Shown here piece by piece: positions 1 to 10,689 of a DNA stretch of 64,000 bases; position 1 is the stretch's first letter, and the number at the start of each line of letters is the position of its first letter. The stretch is from Pollenia angustigena (lineage: Eukaryota; Arthropoda; Insecta; Diptera; Polleniidae). A program made the translations under genes and the position numbers. The DNA is taken from positions 46,066,308-46,130,307 of the forward strand of contig OV884056.1 of NCBI GenBank assembly GCA_930367215.1, read 5' to 3'. A model generated the notes under the pieces. The model was not told the origin of the DNA, did no database searches, and saw only the letters and a program-made list of their open reading frames with translations.

Positions 1-47
1 AATCGTTAAACTATTAAAAGCATTCCCATTCAAAAATGTGAGTGTAA

Positions 48-122
48 GTTCCGGTTCACACACCTCAAGTTTGACTCGTCAAGTCTTGAGCTTTTAGGAA
101 CTTGAAGTGTGTGAACCGGCAC
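48..122. mobile_element. 75-bp hairpin MITE, PIF/Harbinger-like
   Basis: Terminal inverted repeats around CCGGTTCACACAC at both ends (22 bp with about one mismatch) enclose a short loop. A TAA target duplication sits at 45-47 and 123-125. The 3-bp TWA duplication is the hallmark of PIF/Harbinger insertions (established knowledge). Confidence 0.7.
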
Positions 123-124
123 TA

Positions 125-1345
125 ATGGGTCGATTACGGATGGCAACACAACTGATTTCGCTGATGTTAAAATATAAAATAAAAAACTATGGGTCGATTA
201 CGGATGACAGCTGAACTGAAGTGGAATTTCCAGGCAACTCCTTACGTTAAAATCTATAAACATATACATATAAAAATAAGTTGCATTGTGTTAGTAATTG
301 ATGTTCTCTGAAATGCGTGAACCGATTTTGTTTCAGTAAAGTTCACGCGGAAGGTGACGTCAATACCAAGGTTTTCAACGGTCTTCAAATATGTATTGGT
401 TCATGAGTTATAGCCATTTTAGTGAACATTGCATCCATTCCGAAACATGTATTTATATTCCCATACAAATATCAACAAAATGCCTTCCATTTTGAACTCC
501 TCCGAATCGGCTTAACCGATTTTTATGAAATTTTGTATGTGTATTTGTTACGTATGGGAATAGGTCATAGAGTATATTCTATATCGCTAAAGGGCGCAAA
601 ATATTGCAATAGTGGTAAAAGCTCCCACTCCCCAATCTTCTAAACTAATCAATCGGTTTTCTTAAAATTTGGCATGCAGACAATGTAAAATCTGAAAGAG
701 AATAAGGAACAGGATGTGAAATAGGGTAAGAGGGCTAAAAGCTCCCCCTCCCTATATCTTCGTAACTAATCAACCGATTTTTTTGAAATTTCGCAGGCAA
801 ATAGTGTTACAGTCGGAAAAACTATAGCCTACAGTTTTTATTATTTACGGCGTGAAATAGAGCAAGAAGGGTTAAAGCTTCCCCTCCCTCTATCTTCTTA
901 ACTAATCAACCGGTTTTCTTAAAATTTGGAATGCATACACTGTAACATCGGAAAGAGGGCAGGTCATTAAATAGGGCAAGAAGGGTTAAAGCTTCGCCTC
1001 CCTATATCTTCTTAACTTATTAATTAATTTTCTTGACATTGGGCAGGCAAATAGTGTAACATCTGAAAAGAACTATAGCCTATAATTTTTTCTTAAAATT
1101 TGGCTAGCAGACACTGTTACATCTGAAAGAAATAAGTTTTGTGGCAAAACAATGTTTGCCGGGACAGCAAGTATAAAATAAAAAAAATTTTATATTTATA
1201 TATTTTTACATGAGCGGCGTTGCCTGATTTTGCTGCTGGCAATTTAACTTCAGATCGACCCATTAGATTTAGACATCAGCGCCGTTGCCTGATTTCGTTG
1301 CTTGCAACACAACTTAAGTTCAGCTGCCATCCGTAATCGACCCAT
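125..1345. mobile_element. foldback-like element with tandem-repeat core
   Basis: ATGGGTCGATTACGGATGG occurs at 125 and, with one change, at 189. Its reverse complement ends the element at about 1330-1345, with a shorter copy (GATCGACCCAT) at 1253-1263. Both arms share a CAGCTGAACT block and a GATTTCG/GCAAC block. The inside holds divergent tandem units. No transposase is recognisable. Confidence 0.6.
490..1110. repeat. divergent tandem repeat, unit about 120-130 bp
   Basis: At least five imperfect units carry the core CTTAACTAATCAACCG, then TTTTCTTAAAATTTGG, then a segment resembling GTGTAACATCTGAAAG. Cores can be seen near 495, 640, 760, 895 and 1010. Short open frames here are repeat artefacts. 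Confidence 0.7.
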
Positions 1346-1346
1346 A

Positions 1347-2715
1347 TAGTTCAGTTTTTTAAACGAATTTTAAGATTATTCATATTAAGTACTACGAGTT
1401 TTTAGAGAAACCCCTCTTTTATATTTTTTCAATATTTCTACAATTTCTGAACATATTTAAAAGTTAGCAAGGTATTAAATATTTCCTCAGGCATGAAGAA
1501 AATCAGCAAATAAACCAGCAGACACAAACTCAACCATCTACCTTTTTATTATTTACCTAAATAAAACAAGTTAAAACGTGTTTAACATAGAAAAAATAGC
1601 AAAGAAAAAATATAAAACAAGACAAAGTATTTAAGATTGTAAGAAAATAATTATGAAAATAGTTCAACAATTTAAATATTATTAAAGACAAAACTTTTTA
1701 GATCCTAAACTAATTACCTTTTCTTCTTAAAACGAAAAAAAAAAAAAAATTCTAACCCTCAAACCCTTAACAATTTTCAAAATGTTTCAATTTTTAAAAC
1801 CTATCAGCACTTTCATAAACTGTTTTCAAATTATTCATGTGTAAAATTTGATATCTTTGTTTTGATTTTGCTTCACTTTTTTCGCTTCCTTTTCAATAAA
1901 CACCCTACGTTATTTCCTAAATTCATAATAATAAGGGAAACAAAATTGAAACCCTCTTGAAATAAAAGTGAAAAATCATAAAACCACAAAATATTTTAGC
2001 ACACAAAAAATATGTCTGTCTGTATTATAAAAGGAGGCTGGTAGTCCATAAATACTTAAATCAGGCACACCACTTTATTACCAAAAGAAAATAAACGGAA
2101 AACAAAGTCTTTTAGGAACAAAAACAAAAAAAAACTGACCCCAATTGTCAATTATTTACGTATCACTTGACAGGACTTTTGAATAGACAAACACACACAC
2201 ACACATCATCGTTCCATAAATCTTAAATATAATCATAATATTTTAACGGTTTTCCTTTTTGGCATTGTGAGGGAATGACCAAAAAATACGTAACAGAAAG
2301 AAATATCATTTGGCTACAAAACAACCCTAAGAGGAAAAAAATTTTGCATATGTAATAAATTTTAGGATTAGGGTTACATTTTAAATATTACTATTATTTC
2401 ATTACATTTACATTAAAATTGTTTATGTACGACTTTCAAATGTTTTTTTTTTTTTTTGTGTAGAATATGAAAAAATTTGGCAACACTTTATTTGTTAATG
2501 TTAGAAACACTACTAGGAGGCAAGACGAATTATTCGCAACAAACATTCGTCGTCAGAAATAGAACATATTGGTGTATATAAAATACACACAATCATTGCG
2601 TGGACCGAAATTCGATAATATTCTTTAAATTATTTTTTGTTAATTTGTTTTCTTAGTTTTTTTTTTTTTTTTTTTGAGGTATTAGGGTCGCACTATAATT
2701 TACTATACAGAAAAA
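1347..2715. other. AT-rich presumed intron, no gene seen
   Basis: Simple AT-rich sequence with poly-A/T runs and an (AC)n microsatellite at about 2189-2205. Nothing else recognisable on either strand. Confidence 0.5.
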
Positions 2716-2815
2716 TTTCCGCCAATTTTTTTTTTTTTACAATTAAACCATTAAAAATAAAATAAGTTTTAATGATAAAATTTAATCAAGTTAATTAAAC
2801 GTTCACTTAATTATA
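2716..2815. repeat. degenerate copy of the AAACGTTTAATT MITE family
   Basis: Holds TAAAAATAAAAT, AGTTTTAAT and TTAATCAAGTTAATTAAACG words in the same order as the left part of the elements at 9561 and 21345. Too decayed for exact ends. Confidence 0.3.
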
Positions 2816-2973
2816 AAAAATGCAAAAAAAAAACGGCAGGTTTTTTAATATAAGAAAGTTGCATAAGTATGCAACACTTTTTTAAGCTGTGTATATAAAA
2901 AACTATAAAAAAAACCCAGTTTTAAAATGAAGCCTTTTATCCTGTTCAAATTTGCAAAACATTTTGAGCAACA

Positions 2974-3567
2974 ATAATTAGTATTGTGGTTATTTTGTTG
3001 AACTATTTATGGTTTTTAATCCAAATTTTTAATATTTTTAATTAGGCTTAAGTTCATGAAATTTAATTTTCATTAAATTATTTTTTTGTGAAGAAAGGAA
3101 TTTTTACAACATGAAAATTAATTAAAATTGTTATTGATAATCTTTCATTCTTGACGTGGCTCGGGCTCGAACCCTGGCCGGCAGGTTACCATGACATGTT
3201 TCGATCGCAACCACTCGATCTCCTCAGATGGATTTGCCGTCTTACACTCGCAGCCATCGACGACTGCTGACGTCACTAGTCAAACATCAATCCTTAAACC
3301 AATTGTATTTTAACATTTGGATGTCGTCGTCGTCGATGGCTGCGAGTGTAAGACGGCAAATCCATCTGAGGAGATCGAGTGGTTGCGATCGAAACATGTC
3401 ATGGTAACCTGCCGGCCAGGGTTCGAGCCCAAGCCACGTCAAGAATGAAAGATTATCAATAACAATTTTAATTAATTTTCATGTTGTAAAAATTCCTTTC
3501 TTCACAAAAAAATAATTTAATGAAAATTAAATTTCATGAACTTAAGCCTAATTAAAAATATTAAAAA
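2974..3567. mobile_element. head-to-head palindrome of two tRNA-derived SINE units
   Basis: Two nearly identical 242-bp arms (3023-3264 and 3329-3570) are inverted about a 64-bp loop. Each arm carries a tRNA-like head. On the + strand the right arm has an A-box-like GATCGAGTGGTTGCG near 3374 and a B-box match GGTTCGAGCCC at 3420-3430, about 35 bp apart, as in RNA polymerase III promoters. A shared AT-rich tail (CATGTTGTAAAAATTCC, then AACTTAAGCCTAATT) follows. The left arm is the reverse complement. A 12-bp direct repeat, TTTTGAGCAACA, flanks the whole at 2962-2973 and 3568-3579, as expected of a single insertion. Related copies lie at 50945, 51400 and 58795. Confidence 0.7.
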
Positions 3568-3973
3568 TTTTGAGCAACATTGATTATTTCATACGAAAAA
3601 TTTTGCATGTATTAATCAGCGTTGAAAAAACTGCAGTCAAAGTAGAAAAACTGCCATTTCTTCTACTTTTTCATTTGCCATTGACCAAAAAAAAAAAAAA
3701 AAAACTGTTGCTTTTACTTCAGATTCATTAAATGTAAACAGTCGCTGTCAAACCAACTCAAAAAGTGAAAAGCTGTACACAAATTTTCGTTTTTTGTTCG
3801 ACAGTTTTTTGTTTCGACTGCAGTTTTTTAAACCCTGGTATTAATGTTTCTTTTCTTGCGAGTTTGCACAATTTAACGTTTTTACTCCTTCAAAGTATGC
3901 TACATTGCTTTGCCTATGTAAACCAAACCCATATGTATTTTACTAAAAAGCAGTATTCGAAATTAAACACTAA

Positions 3974-4282
3974 AGCTGGAGGTCCACACCACGCGTTACT
4001 CGCTTTTTCGCAGCATACGCAGCTGTCAAAAAAGTAGAATCTGTGTAGTTATACGTAGTAAGTTACATGCACTAAAGCGTAGGTGCCTTGAGGCGAAAAG
4101 TAGGGGGTTACAAGCAGCGTTCGAGCAAATCAGCTGATTTTGACAAATTAAATTTTAATTTTACTTGTGCTGCTGCTGCATAAAAAGCGTTGCATGTATA
4201 TAACTTGAAACGTAGAACGCAAGTTAGGTTAGAAAAGCATGCGCTGCGTGGAGGCGAAAACGCGTGGTATGGACTTCCAGCT
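3974..4282. mobile_element. 309-bp MITE, PIF/Harbinger-like
   Basis: Ends are AGCTGGAGGTCCACACCACG and the reverse complement of AGCTGGAAGTCCATACCACG, with CGTTTTCGC-type inner matches. TAA duplication at 3971-3973 and 4283-4285. No coding capacity. Confidence 0.75.
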
Positions 4283-4665
4283 TAAGGTCCTAATTTTGTA
4301 AAATGCAAACGCAACGCCAAAAATTATATTGAAAGCAAAAACAAAATCGAAAATATTTTATAATTTTGTTGTTGTTTTGTATAGAAATGTATATTGAATT
4401 TGTAAATTTTAAACGCTGCATATCTTGTGGCGTTGATAATTTTAAAACGCAATATGGATGGGCAAATCCCAGAAACAGTCCACCAACCAAAAATTTTTCA
4501 AATTTTTTTTTTTTAATGAAATATATATCCTACCCCACTGCTGATTTCTTAATGTTATACGTGAATTTAGCATTATTTTAGGTGATCTTTGTGTTTAAAA
4601 TGTTACTTACAGCAGACTTATCAAAATATAAATTTCGTTAAAAAAAAAAAAGTTGTTATTCTTTA

Positions 4666-5039
4666 CCCTGCAAATAATACGACTAGTCCAAACACGCGTG
4701 TAAAGAGTAGCCCACAAGGGACCAGGACTAGTCCAAAAGTAACCCAAACGTATGGAAAAAACATGGTCTATTTAACATTACAATGCCCTAGGAGAGGACC
4801 ATATAACCCACCTTTGGACCACTTAGGAGTAGTTTTAAAACTACTCCATGGTACACTCAAGAGGATTAGTTTTGAAGTCGTTTAAAAACGGAAGCATGTC
4901 GTTAAAAAACGAAGATATGTCGTCTCACTACAAACGCTTTTTAACAATGACATGGTCCATGCTTGCATTACAGCGGACCAGTCCATGGAGTAGTCCATTT
5001 TATCAAAATGGATCAGGTGGTCCAATTTTATTTGCAGGG
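4666..5039. mobile_element. 374-bp MITE, copy 1 (CCCTGCAAATAA ends)
   Basis: Starts CCCTGCAAATAATACGAC and ends with the complement of CCCTGCAAATAAAATTGG. TA lies on each side. It matches the element at 20496-20869 over its whole length with only scattered changes. Internal ACTAGTCC/GGACCA words repeat in both orientations. Short open frames inside are incidental. Confidence 0.85.
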
Positions 5040-6045
5040 TAGTTAAAAAATTATTTGAAGAAATGCAATTCATAACAATATAATTTGTTTTGTAAAAATA
5101 AATAAAATATAATAATAAAATACTACTGGAAAAACTGTAGCGTGCATTATGTAGCGTGCGTCATAACGGCTTTTGTCAAAAAATCACAACATTTTTTGGC
5201 TGCGAATAAGTGAGTTTAGAATTCTCTTATAGTCAGTCATCTTTCTTTTAGGAATTAGATTTTGTATACCTTATCATGCCAAATTAGGAAAACGCACTTC
5301 AACCTTTGGAGTTACTTCCACTTTTTGTAGCTTTTTTTGTTGAGAATATTCAATTCATTTTAATTCCGTTCGGTTTTTTTTTTTTTTTTGATAATCCACA
5401 AACTTCATTGTGTTCGGTTCAGTTCATTAATGTTCGCTCGTTTCTATTGTGCTTTGGGCCGTTTTGGCTGGTGAAAAAAACCAAACATTTTTTACAAAAA
5501 CAAAATACACATACGTAAAAAAAGCCAGCAAAATAATTTTACACAAACAAAATATATACACAATACACACACACAATCTGATCGTGCTGGTGTCGTTGCT
5601 AAAATGTTTTGTTTTTTTCATTTCTTTATCAATGTAAAAAAAGAAACATTAAAATATAATGTTTGTCTACAGTATCACTACAATTGTTCTGTTTTTTAAC
5701 GAAGAACAGAACACTACATTTTGTTCGGCTCTTAGTGAAATAGTTACGATCGGTATTTAGGGTTGTGTTCGTGTACACAAACACTAAAAAAATAGATATC
5801 GTTTCTCAGTGTGTGAGCCGAATGCTAAATAATATTCTGCTTATTTTCGAACTCTGCTAAAAAGTATATTTGGATGAAAAGCTCTTAGCGGTTGTGTTTT
5901 TTAAACTGTTCCTGTCTCATTGAATGTTAAGTTTATACTTTTTTCAATTTTTCAAAATTCCACGCGAAATAAGTACAGCTTTTAAAATACAGCAGCTTGA
6001 ATAGTGAAATCTGTTTTAAACGAAAAGATGAAATCAATAAGATAT
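5040..6045. other. no gene seen
   Basis: AT-rich. A short direct repeat GTAGCGTGC near 5138 and 5152, and TTCGGTTCAGTTCATTAATG-like host sequence near 5410. Open frames here are short and low-complexity. Confidence 0.4.
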
Positions 6046-6835
6046 TTTTATACTCTCCACCACAATTAGTTGTGAAGAGGGTATATTAAGTTTGTCATTC
6101 CGTGTGAAACTTTTTTATTATTCATCTCAGACCCTAAAAAGTATATATATTCTGGGTCCTTGAGTAATTCTAAGTCGATTTAGCCATGTCCGCCTGTCTG
6201 TCCGTCTGTTGAAAACACGCTCACTTTCGAACAACTCAAAAGAAATGAACAAACTTGGTGCCAAATTGCTTGTAGTTATGCTAAGCAGTTTGGGATTGAA
6301 ATCCAGCAAAATCGGTTCAGTAGGACCAGAGCTATGAATCAAAATGTGGCACCACCACCTAAAAAAATTGATAATTTTTTTACAAAAAATAACATAAATG
6401 CTGGAAAAGGCACGGAATGAGAAAAGATTTTTCAAAAATTTGTTTTATTTGACTGGAAATCACGCTGTTAAATTTCGTGAAGATCCGTCCATAATTTACC
6501 CTAAGCCCCATATAAACTCTACTCCCGGAAAACAGTTTAGTACGCCTAAAAACGCAAAAAATAGCGCTAGCGTAACAAAATTTGGTACGTCACAGTTTTT
6601 TAGGACTAGAAATAACACTGTGAAATTTCGTGAAGATCGGTACATAATTTACCCTAGGCCCCATAGAAACCCTACTCCCGGAAAACAGTTTAGTCGCCCA
6701 AAACCATAATTAATAACAAATCGTCACAGTTTAAGATAATAATAACATCATACAGATATTACTCCTTCAACATTCGAACTGTCGGTGGAGGGTATCAAAG
6801 ATTCGGCACAGCCGAATATAGCACTCTAACTTGTT
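6046..6835 (+). repeat. interspersed repeat ending GATTCGGCACAGCCGAATATAGC
   Basis: Opens with GAGGGTATATTAAGTTTGTC near 6077 and closes with GGAGGGTATCAAAGATTCGG and CACAGCCGAATATAGCAC near 6786-6822. Between these are TGTCCGCCTGTCTGTCCGTC and two copies of AATTTCGTGAAGATC followed by CCCATA.AA.CCTACTCCCG (6470 and 6622). This layout is typical of an abundant dispersed repeat in fly genomes (recollection, not searched). The class is uncertain. Confidence 0.5.
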
Positions 6836-6839
6836 GTTT

Positions 6840-8040
6840 TTAATTTTGTTTGATAATGTGTGTGAGTGGCTGAATGGTCTAAGACACTTCATTACGTTAA
6901 ATGAAGTATAGCCGATTATAGCACTTTTACTTGTTCTTAATTAGATCCTGTTGAATATGCAAAGATTACTTTGACAAACTCTTTTAAATTTTCTTTTAAA
7001 CTTTCTTTCACTTTTGCATACGTAAAGTCAACTCTGACAAGTTTTGTGTCTTCTTTACTTCAAACTTAAAACTTTTGTGAAAAGAAAGTTCATTAAAATT
7101 CCAAAGTGCATCCGTACATTTTTCAAAAACTGTAGAAGAAAATAACAAAAGTATCCAAAAGTTCTAACTTAAAGAAAATTTACATTTTCTTTTGCTTCTG
7201 TGTAATTTTTTTTTTTGGCGTTTTAGCACTTTTTATAAATCAGTTTCCGGCAGCACTGTTAATGTTGATGTAATAGAAATAAATTTAAGAGTTACCAAGG
7301 ATTATTTTTTTAGCGATTTGCTTCTTCCGGCTTAATTTTATAAAATCCTTAAAAAATAAAACACGTATTTTTTTTTTTTATTTAAACTGTCCTTAACAAC
7401 AACAATGTTCCAAAAAAGAAAAAACTGCATCACTGACTGCAGCTACTGTTGTCTGTCTGTCTGCCTTCTTTGTTGCCAAAACAATAAAATATTTGAAATA
7501 AAAAACGAATGCCAAAAATGACAAATATATAAATATAAAATATTTTGTATTGTAGTATTTTATTTCATTTGTTCTTTTATTTTTCTTCTGCGTTTGTGTG
7601 GAAGGGGAGGTTTGAATTTTTTTTTGTACCCTGTATTAATTTCAAATTGCGCATCTCTTTTGTATTTAAATCTTTGTGTGTTGACACTTGAATTGTAGGA
7701 TTTACCAACCAAAAAAAAAAGAAAAAAACAAAAAAGGAAATAAATTAATAATGATTTATGGTGGTGTTGATATTCAAGGATATAAATAAGTTTTGTACCC
7801 AAAACGTTTTTTTTTTTGTAGCAGTAAAATAATCGATTTGTGTTTTAAATATGAAAACAATTAATTATATATTTTTTTTTTTTGTTGAACAATTTTATTT
7901 TATCTTGCAATAAAACCGATTTTTGTTTATTATGATTAATTTGTTAATATTTTAATAAACTCGTTTTGATTTAAATGAAAAAATTAATGAATCATTTAAG
8001 AGTTATTTAAAATGATTTAAAAATAAATATAAAAACTTTA
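6840..8040. other. AT-rich, no gene seen
   Basis: A GAAAGTTTAAAAG-type AT-rich stretch with poly-T runs. Nothing recognisable on either strand. Confidence 0.4.
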
Positions 8041-8041
8041 T

Positions 8042-8175
8042 ACAGCTTAATCTCCGTTAACGGACACCATCTTTAAGCGGACGTCCTCTTTCGACCGGCA
8101 ACTTTCTAAAAGCGTTGCGTTCTTATATGAGAGGATATTTCCCTTGTACGGACACATTTTTATGGTCACATATTT
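8042..8175 (+). mobile_element. solo pogo/Tigger-like terminus
   Basis: Begins CAGCTTAATCTCCGTTAACG, then GACACC, GCGGACGTCC, GTACGGACAC and ATTTTTAGG. The phased 'CGGACA' words resemble the ends of pogo/Tigger elements. No opposite end was found in the window, so it is either truncated or very diverged. Confidence 0.35.
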
Positions 8176-9058
8176 TTAGGTTAGCTATTGTTTTCGAGAT
8201 ATACCGTTATTTAGAAAATGGAAATCATGAATAAACTAAAAATTCTGCAATAAAATTATATTTAATTAAGACTTAACTATTTTCTGCGCAGTCGTTTAAA
8301 AAACATACGTTTTTTAATAAATTTCGAAATTTTTTTTTTTTTTAACGGGATAAGAAATTGAAAAATGCAGTTTTGCTTCTTATTGAAATTATTAAAATCT
8401 GTCTACAACTTTTGATTTTTTTCACAAAAGATGAAAAATTTCAATTAAATTAAAGAATTTCATAAAACGCCATATGGGCATTTCCGTCAAAAGGTCCACC
8501 GTGACCGAAAATTTAAAAGTTTTTAAAAGCTGATTATTTTACGATATTGTTATAGAGAAATATTTAGATTTTACTAAGTTTATAAATTTACTCATAAATT
8601 TGTTCACTTAGACGAACAATCAGACTGCAAAGTTGTGCAAACGTAATTTCTTATATGTGAGAATGTTTTATTGTATGTTTTCTTTAATATTTATCTTTCT
8701 GAAAAGAGGTGAAATTTGATAAATATTATTCCAAAAAAATTTTCTTACATGGTCTGCAATCTAAGGAAGAGTTCAAAGAGAGATATGTTATTCGGATTAA
8801 CGTTAAATTTTTATTTTATTTTAATCATTATTCAGTTGAATTATTACGGAACAAATTTCACGTTCGAAATGTCACGTATCGACCCAGGTTTTGGCTTAAA
8901 AAAAATGAAAATACAGAAGATTTTAGAATCAAACCCAGACATTTTAATGTAACATTGCTACGCAAAACTCTAAAAGTAGTTTGACTAAAAAATTGTGCCA
9001 GATTTCGCTGAATCACGCCTTTTTATACATGGCCACTTCTTTTGTCATTATCTTTGAC

Positions 9059-9363
9059 CCAGAATCGCGCCCTTCATAAACTTTAGCATAGATAACAGTG
9101 CTTTCTTAGTGCTTTATTTTAAGGGTTAAGAAAACGTAAAAACATTTTTTGTTTAAAATGTTAATGCATTTTTGATGCGTACGACTGTCACGTTCAACAC
9201 TTTGGAATTACCCAGAATCGCGCCCTCCATAAACTTTAGCATAGATAACAGTGCTTTCTTAGTGCTTTAACTTAAGGGTTAAGAAAACGTAAAAATATTT
9301 TTTGTTTAAAATGTTATTGCATTTTTGATGCGTATGACTGTCACGTTCAACACTTGTGAATTA
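9059..9363. repeat. 151-bp tandem duplication inside left foldback arm
   Basis: Two units, from about 9059 and from about 9210. Both start CCCAGAATCGCGCCCT and run through TGATGCGTAYGACTGTCACG to a GAATTACCC end. Confidence 0.85.
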
Positions 9364-9560
9364 CCCATATTATTTTGGGAACCCCCCTAAGGGGGTGAGA
9401 TAAAGGTCAAGTATGTTAAGGACAAAAAATTAATGGCAGCCGGCCATACATTTCATCCCCCTATGGGCGACTCCAAGGCAGTAATAAACATATGAAGAAT
9501 ATAATTGTATAATTTCTTTAGTTTATTCAATAAACTAAACTAGTTTTGAGTAACGCGAAT

Positions 9561-9843
9561 TCACAAAAAAAAAAAATTAGCGCCAGAAAAAGCAATAATC
9601 AAAAATAAAATCAGTTTTAATTAAAAATTAAATCAAATAAATTAAACGTTGAATCAAACTTTTAATTAAGTGTATTAAACGTTTAATTGACAATATTAAT
9701 TTGTACCAGTGAACAAATTAATAATAGCAATCCAACTTTTAATTCACTTGATTAAACGTTTAATTCACTTGATTAAATTATTAATTAAAACTGATTTTAT
9801 TTTTGATTAATGCTTTTACTGGTGCAATATTTTTTGCTGTGTA
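9561..9843. mobile_element. AT-rich MITE in foldback loop
   Basis: Ends pair as GCGCCAGAAAAAGCAATAAT and the complement of GCACCAGTAAAAGCATTAAT, followed by shared CAAAAATAAAATCAGTTTTA. The centre carries repeated AAACGTTTAATT palindromes. A second copy is at 21345-21581. Confidence 0.65.
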
Positions 9844-10689
9844 TATGGGTAATTCCAAAGTGTTGAACGTGACAGTCGTACGCATCAAAAATGCAAAAAC
9901 ATTTTAAGCAAAAAATATTTTTACGTTTTCTTAACCCTTAAATTGTAGCACTAAGAAAGCACTGTTATCTATGCTTAAGGTTATGGAGGGCGCGATTCTA
10001 GGCCAAAGATAATGGCAAAAGAAGTAGCGGTTCGAACGTAAAAAAAACAGAAGTAGTTTTTGTGGCCATGTTTAAAAATGCGTAATTCAGCAAAACCTGG
10101 CACAATTTTTTAGTCAAACTACTTTCAGAATTTTACGTAGCAATGTGACATTAAAATGTCTTGGTTTGATTCCAAAATCTTCTGTATTTTCTTTTTTTAA
10201 AGCCAATTTCTGGGTCGATACGTGACATTTCGAACGTGAAATTTTTTCCGTAATAATTTAACTGAATAATGATCAAAATAAAATAAAAATTTACCGTTAA
10301 TCCGAATAACATATTTTTCTTTGAACTCTTCCTTAGATCACAGACCATGTAAGAATTTTTTTTTGGAATAATTTTTATCACATATCACCTCTTTTAAGGA
10401 AGATAAATATTAAAGAAAATATACAATTAAACATTCTCACATATAAGAAATTACGTTTGCACAACTTTGGAGTCTGATAGTTCATCTAAGTGAACAAATT
10501 TATGCGTAAATCTATTAAATTAGTAAAACCTAAATATTTTTCTATAACAGTATCGTAGAATAATCAGCTTTTAATAACTTTTAAATTTTCGGTCACGGTG
10601 GACCTTTTGACGGAAATGCCCATATGTTGTTCAACCTCCTCCATTTTCAAAATAACGGTATATCTCGAAAACAAGGGCTAAACTAAAAA

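Larger units (their letters stand above)
8475..10622. mobile_element. 2.1-kb foldback element, TGGGCATTTCC ends, TA target
   Basis: Left arm 8475 to about 9366 and right arm about 9844 to 10622 are imperfect inverted repeats of about 0.8 kb. Both outer ends read TGGGCATTTCCGTCAAAAGG with TA outside (8473-8474 and 10623-10624). Markers shared by the arms: GGTCCACCGTGACCG, CTTACATGGTCTG, ACGTATCGACCCA, AATCGCGCCCT. The left arm has a 151-bp tandem duplication that the right arm lacks. A short inverted match (TTTTCGAGATATACCGTTAT) persists outside the ends at 8190 and 10655, so the palindrome may once have been larger. The paired open frames of about 76-91 residues at 8709-8984 and 10151-10381 are mirror images of each other and show no protein family. 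Confidence 0.75.

Noticed and set aside
3373..3430. Possible tRNA gene in the palindrome
   Set aside because: A and B boxes only; no cloverleaf, and the same head recurs with a shared SINE tail at other positions.
8709..8984. Open frames of 78-91 residues in the foldback arm, mirrored at 10151-10381
   Set aside because: They are the same inverted-repeat sequence, are not conserved in length, and show no protein family or start context.
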